From the NCBI GenBank assembly GCA_023443925.1, contig JAEZSL010000225.1, positions 1 through 22,952 on the forward strand: 22,952 nucleotides of DNA. Reading direction: 5' to 3'. A model generated the notes under the pieces. It did no database searches and was not told where the DNA came from. It saw only the letters and a list, made by a program, of their open reading frames with translations. Numbering within the stretch: position 1 is the first letter of the stretch; each line of letters starts with the position of its first letter. Of this stretch, positions 22,401-22,952 are shown in pieces. This stretch comes from Bacillota bacterium (GTDB taxonomy: Bacteria; Bacillota_A; Clostridia; Lachnospirales; Lachnospiraceae). The translations under genes were made by a program, and so were the position numbers.

Positions 22401-22547
22401 ACTGCTTCAAATCAGGGTGTGAAATGTATTATTTCAAACTAACGCCCATTTCTTTCGGGCATAGATCGTGAAGAATAGCCTCTTTTGCTATTCTTCTAAT
22501 GACTCGCATGCATTTCGCGAGGCATTTCACACTACAACACTGCTTCA
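22401..22547. repeat. multi-hairpin element flanked by 9-bp direct repeats
   Basis: ACTGCTTCA occurs at 22401-22409 and 22539-22547. Inside, GTGTGAAATG (22417-22426) and CATTTCACAC (22523-22532) form a perfect 10-bp closing stem around three hairpins: GCCC/GGGC (22444-22460), the perfect 10-bp GAAGAATAGC/GCTATTCTTC (22470-22496), and CTCGC/GCGAG (22503-22521). It could be a cloverleaf-like noncoding RNA or a small non-autonomous mobile element with a 9-bp target duplication. No poly-U terminator or coding frame with a ribosome binding site is seen. Confidence 0.6.
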
Positions 22548-22601
22548 GGATATAATGAGTAAGGATTACAACTATTTTAAATTTGGTACTAAAATCTTTT
22601 G

Positions 22602-22630
22602 TTGAACTTACTTGACATGTGTCGTATAAT
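22602..22630 (+). promoter_or_regulatory. sigma-A promoter of the activase gene
   Basis: TTGAAC (22602-22607) and perfect TATAAT (22625-22630) with a 17-nt spacer on the plus strand. A TTGACA at 22612-22617 is too close to serve this -10. Predicted leader about 220 nt, containing the CCGGC/GCCGG hairpin at 22745-22760. Confidence 0.62.
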
Positions 22631-22831
22631 ACTACATGATATCGATTTAATAATGACATGTAAATCTATTACAATTGATTAAGATACGAATATTTTATAT
22701 TGTATAAGCATCTATAGTAAATATCAGTTTATATTAACGCATATCCGGCAAATTAGCCGGCAAAGACACACCTGTAATCCCATCCTCTCTGATTGTTCTC
22801 TTCTTTGAATGATTCAGGTTTCATTAAATTA

Positions 22832-22858
22832 AGGAGGTAAGCCGTTTAGGCGAAAATT
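22832..22858 (+). promoter_or_regulatory. unusual ribosome binding site with a structured spacer
   Basis: A perfect AGGAGG (22832-22837) lies 21 nt before the ATG, about three times the normal spacing. GCC (22841-22843) and GGC (22849-22851) in between could pair and shorten the effective distance. An in-frame TAG upstream rules out an earlier standard start codon. Confidence 0.45.
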
Positions 22859-22952
22859 ATGATAGATAATAAAACTATAACTTTAGGAATTGATATAGGC
22901 TCAACAACTGTTAAAATTGCCTTGCTCGGCCAGAATAATGAAATACTCTACT
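22859..22952 (+). CDS. 2-hydroxyacyl-CoA dehydratase activase (BadF/BadG/BcrA/BcrD ATPase family), N-terminus only
   Basis: The first 31 residues are in the window. LGIDIGSTTVKIALL (9-23) is the phosphate-1 motif of the ASKHA ATPase fold in the form found in activators of 2-hydroxyglutaryl-CoA and related dehydratases, which use ATP and a [4Fe-4S] cluster to inject an electron into the dehydratase. In Clostridia such N-termini often begin very large proteins with fused activase and dehydratase-like parts, but the length here cannot be known. The ATG at 22859 has an unusually distant AGGAGG. A plausible promoter is at 22602-22630. Confidence 0.88.
   Translation, partial: MIDNKTITLGIDIGSTTVKIALLGQNNEILY

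Noticed and set aside
22429..22659. 76-codon minus-strand open frame over the multi-hairpin element
   Set aside because: Its sequence is dictated by the palindromes, no ribosome binding site precedes its ATG, and it overlaps the activase promoter.

Overview
The window looks like a piece of an AT-rich, low-GC, endospore-forming Firmicute chromosome, most likely a Lachnospiraceae / Clostridium cluster XIVa relative. Supporting this are an alpha/beta-type small acid-soluble spore protein, the DUF2953-GerW (ytfI-ytfJ) sporulation pair, the conserved rpmB / Asp23 (yloU) / fakA (yloV) / recG cluster, strong AGGAGG ribosome binding sites, and the start of a 2-hydroxyacyl-CoA dehydratase activase gene. 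The species assignment is inference. No rRNA, tRNA, CRISPR array or transposase gene was seen.

Layout. 1-371: the first codons of a minus-strand gene, two intrinsic terminators and no convincing plus-strand gene. 371-574: spore protein. 832-5036: a minus-strand operon of UDP-galactopyranose mutase, a polyprenol-phosphate-type family 2 glycosyltransferase and a large DUF2298 membrane protein, which suggests galactofuranose moved onto a lipid carrier and then onto a surface acceptor. 5124-5191: a 30-bp tandem repeat. 5224-6840: CbbX/SpoVK-type AAA+ ATPase. 6972-9026: recG. 9145-9340: a MITE-like inverted repeat and the terminator of the fakA operon. 9426-11497: fakA and an Asp23-family gene. 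11906-12046: an unlisted-size plus-strand gene for a 46-residue membrane protein. 12170-12355: rpmB. 12472-14365: gerW, DUF2953 and a small conserved unknown. 14517-19321: an unknown 484-residue protein, two ABC-2 permeases without an ATPase, and a rhomboid-like protein with a zinc-binding tail. 19385-20320: corA with a structured leader.

20497-20547 is a divergent promoter pair sharing one -35 site. From it, corA runs left and a CE2-type SGNH carbohydrate esterase (20621-21646) runs right. After it come an 18-bp tandem repeat, a strong terminator, a two-LysM protein (minus), a multi-hairpin element bounded by 9-bp direct repeats, and a sigma-A promoter leading to the partial activase gene at the right edge.

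The least explained items are the corA leader (a possible 23-codon leader peptide whose stop lies in one of two mutually exclusive hairpins, next to the corA ribosome binding site), the multi-hairpin element at 22401-22547, the MITE-like element before recG, and the glycosylation operon. All similarity calls are from recognised motifs by eye; no database search was run.
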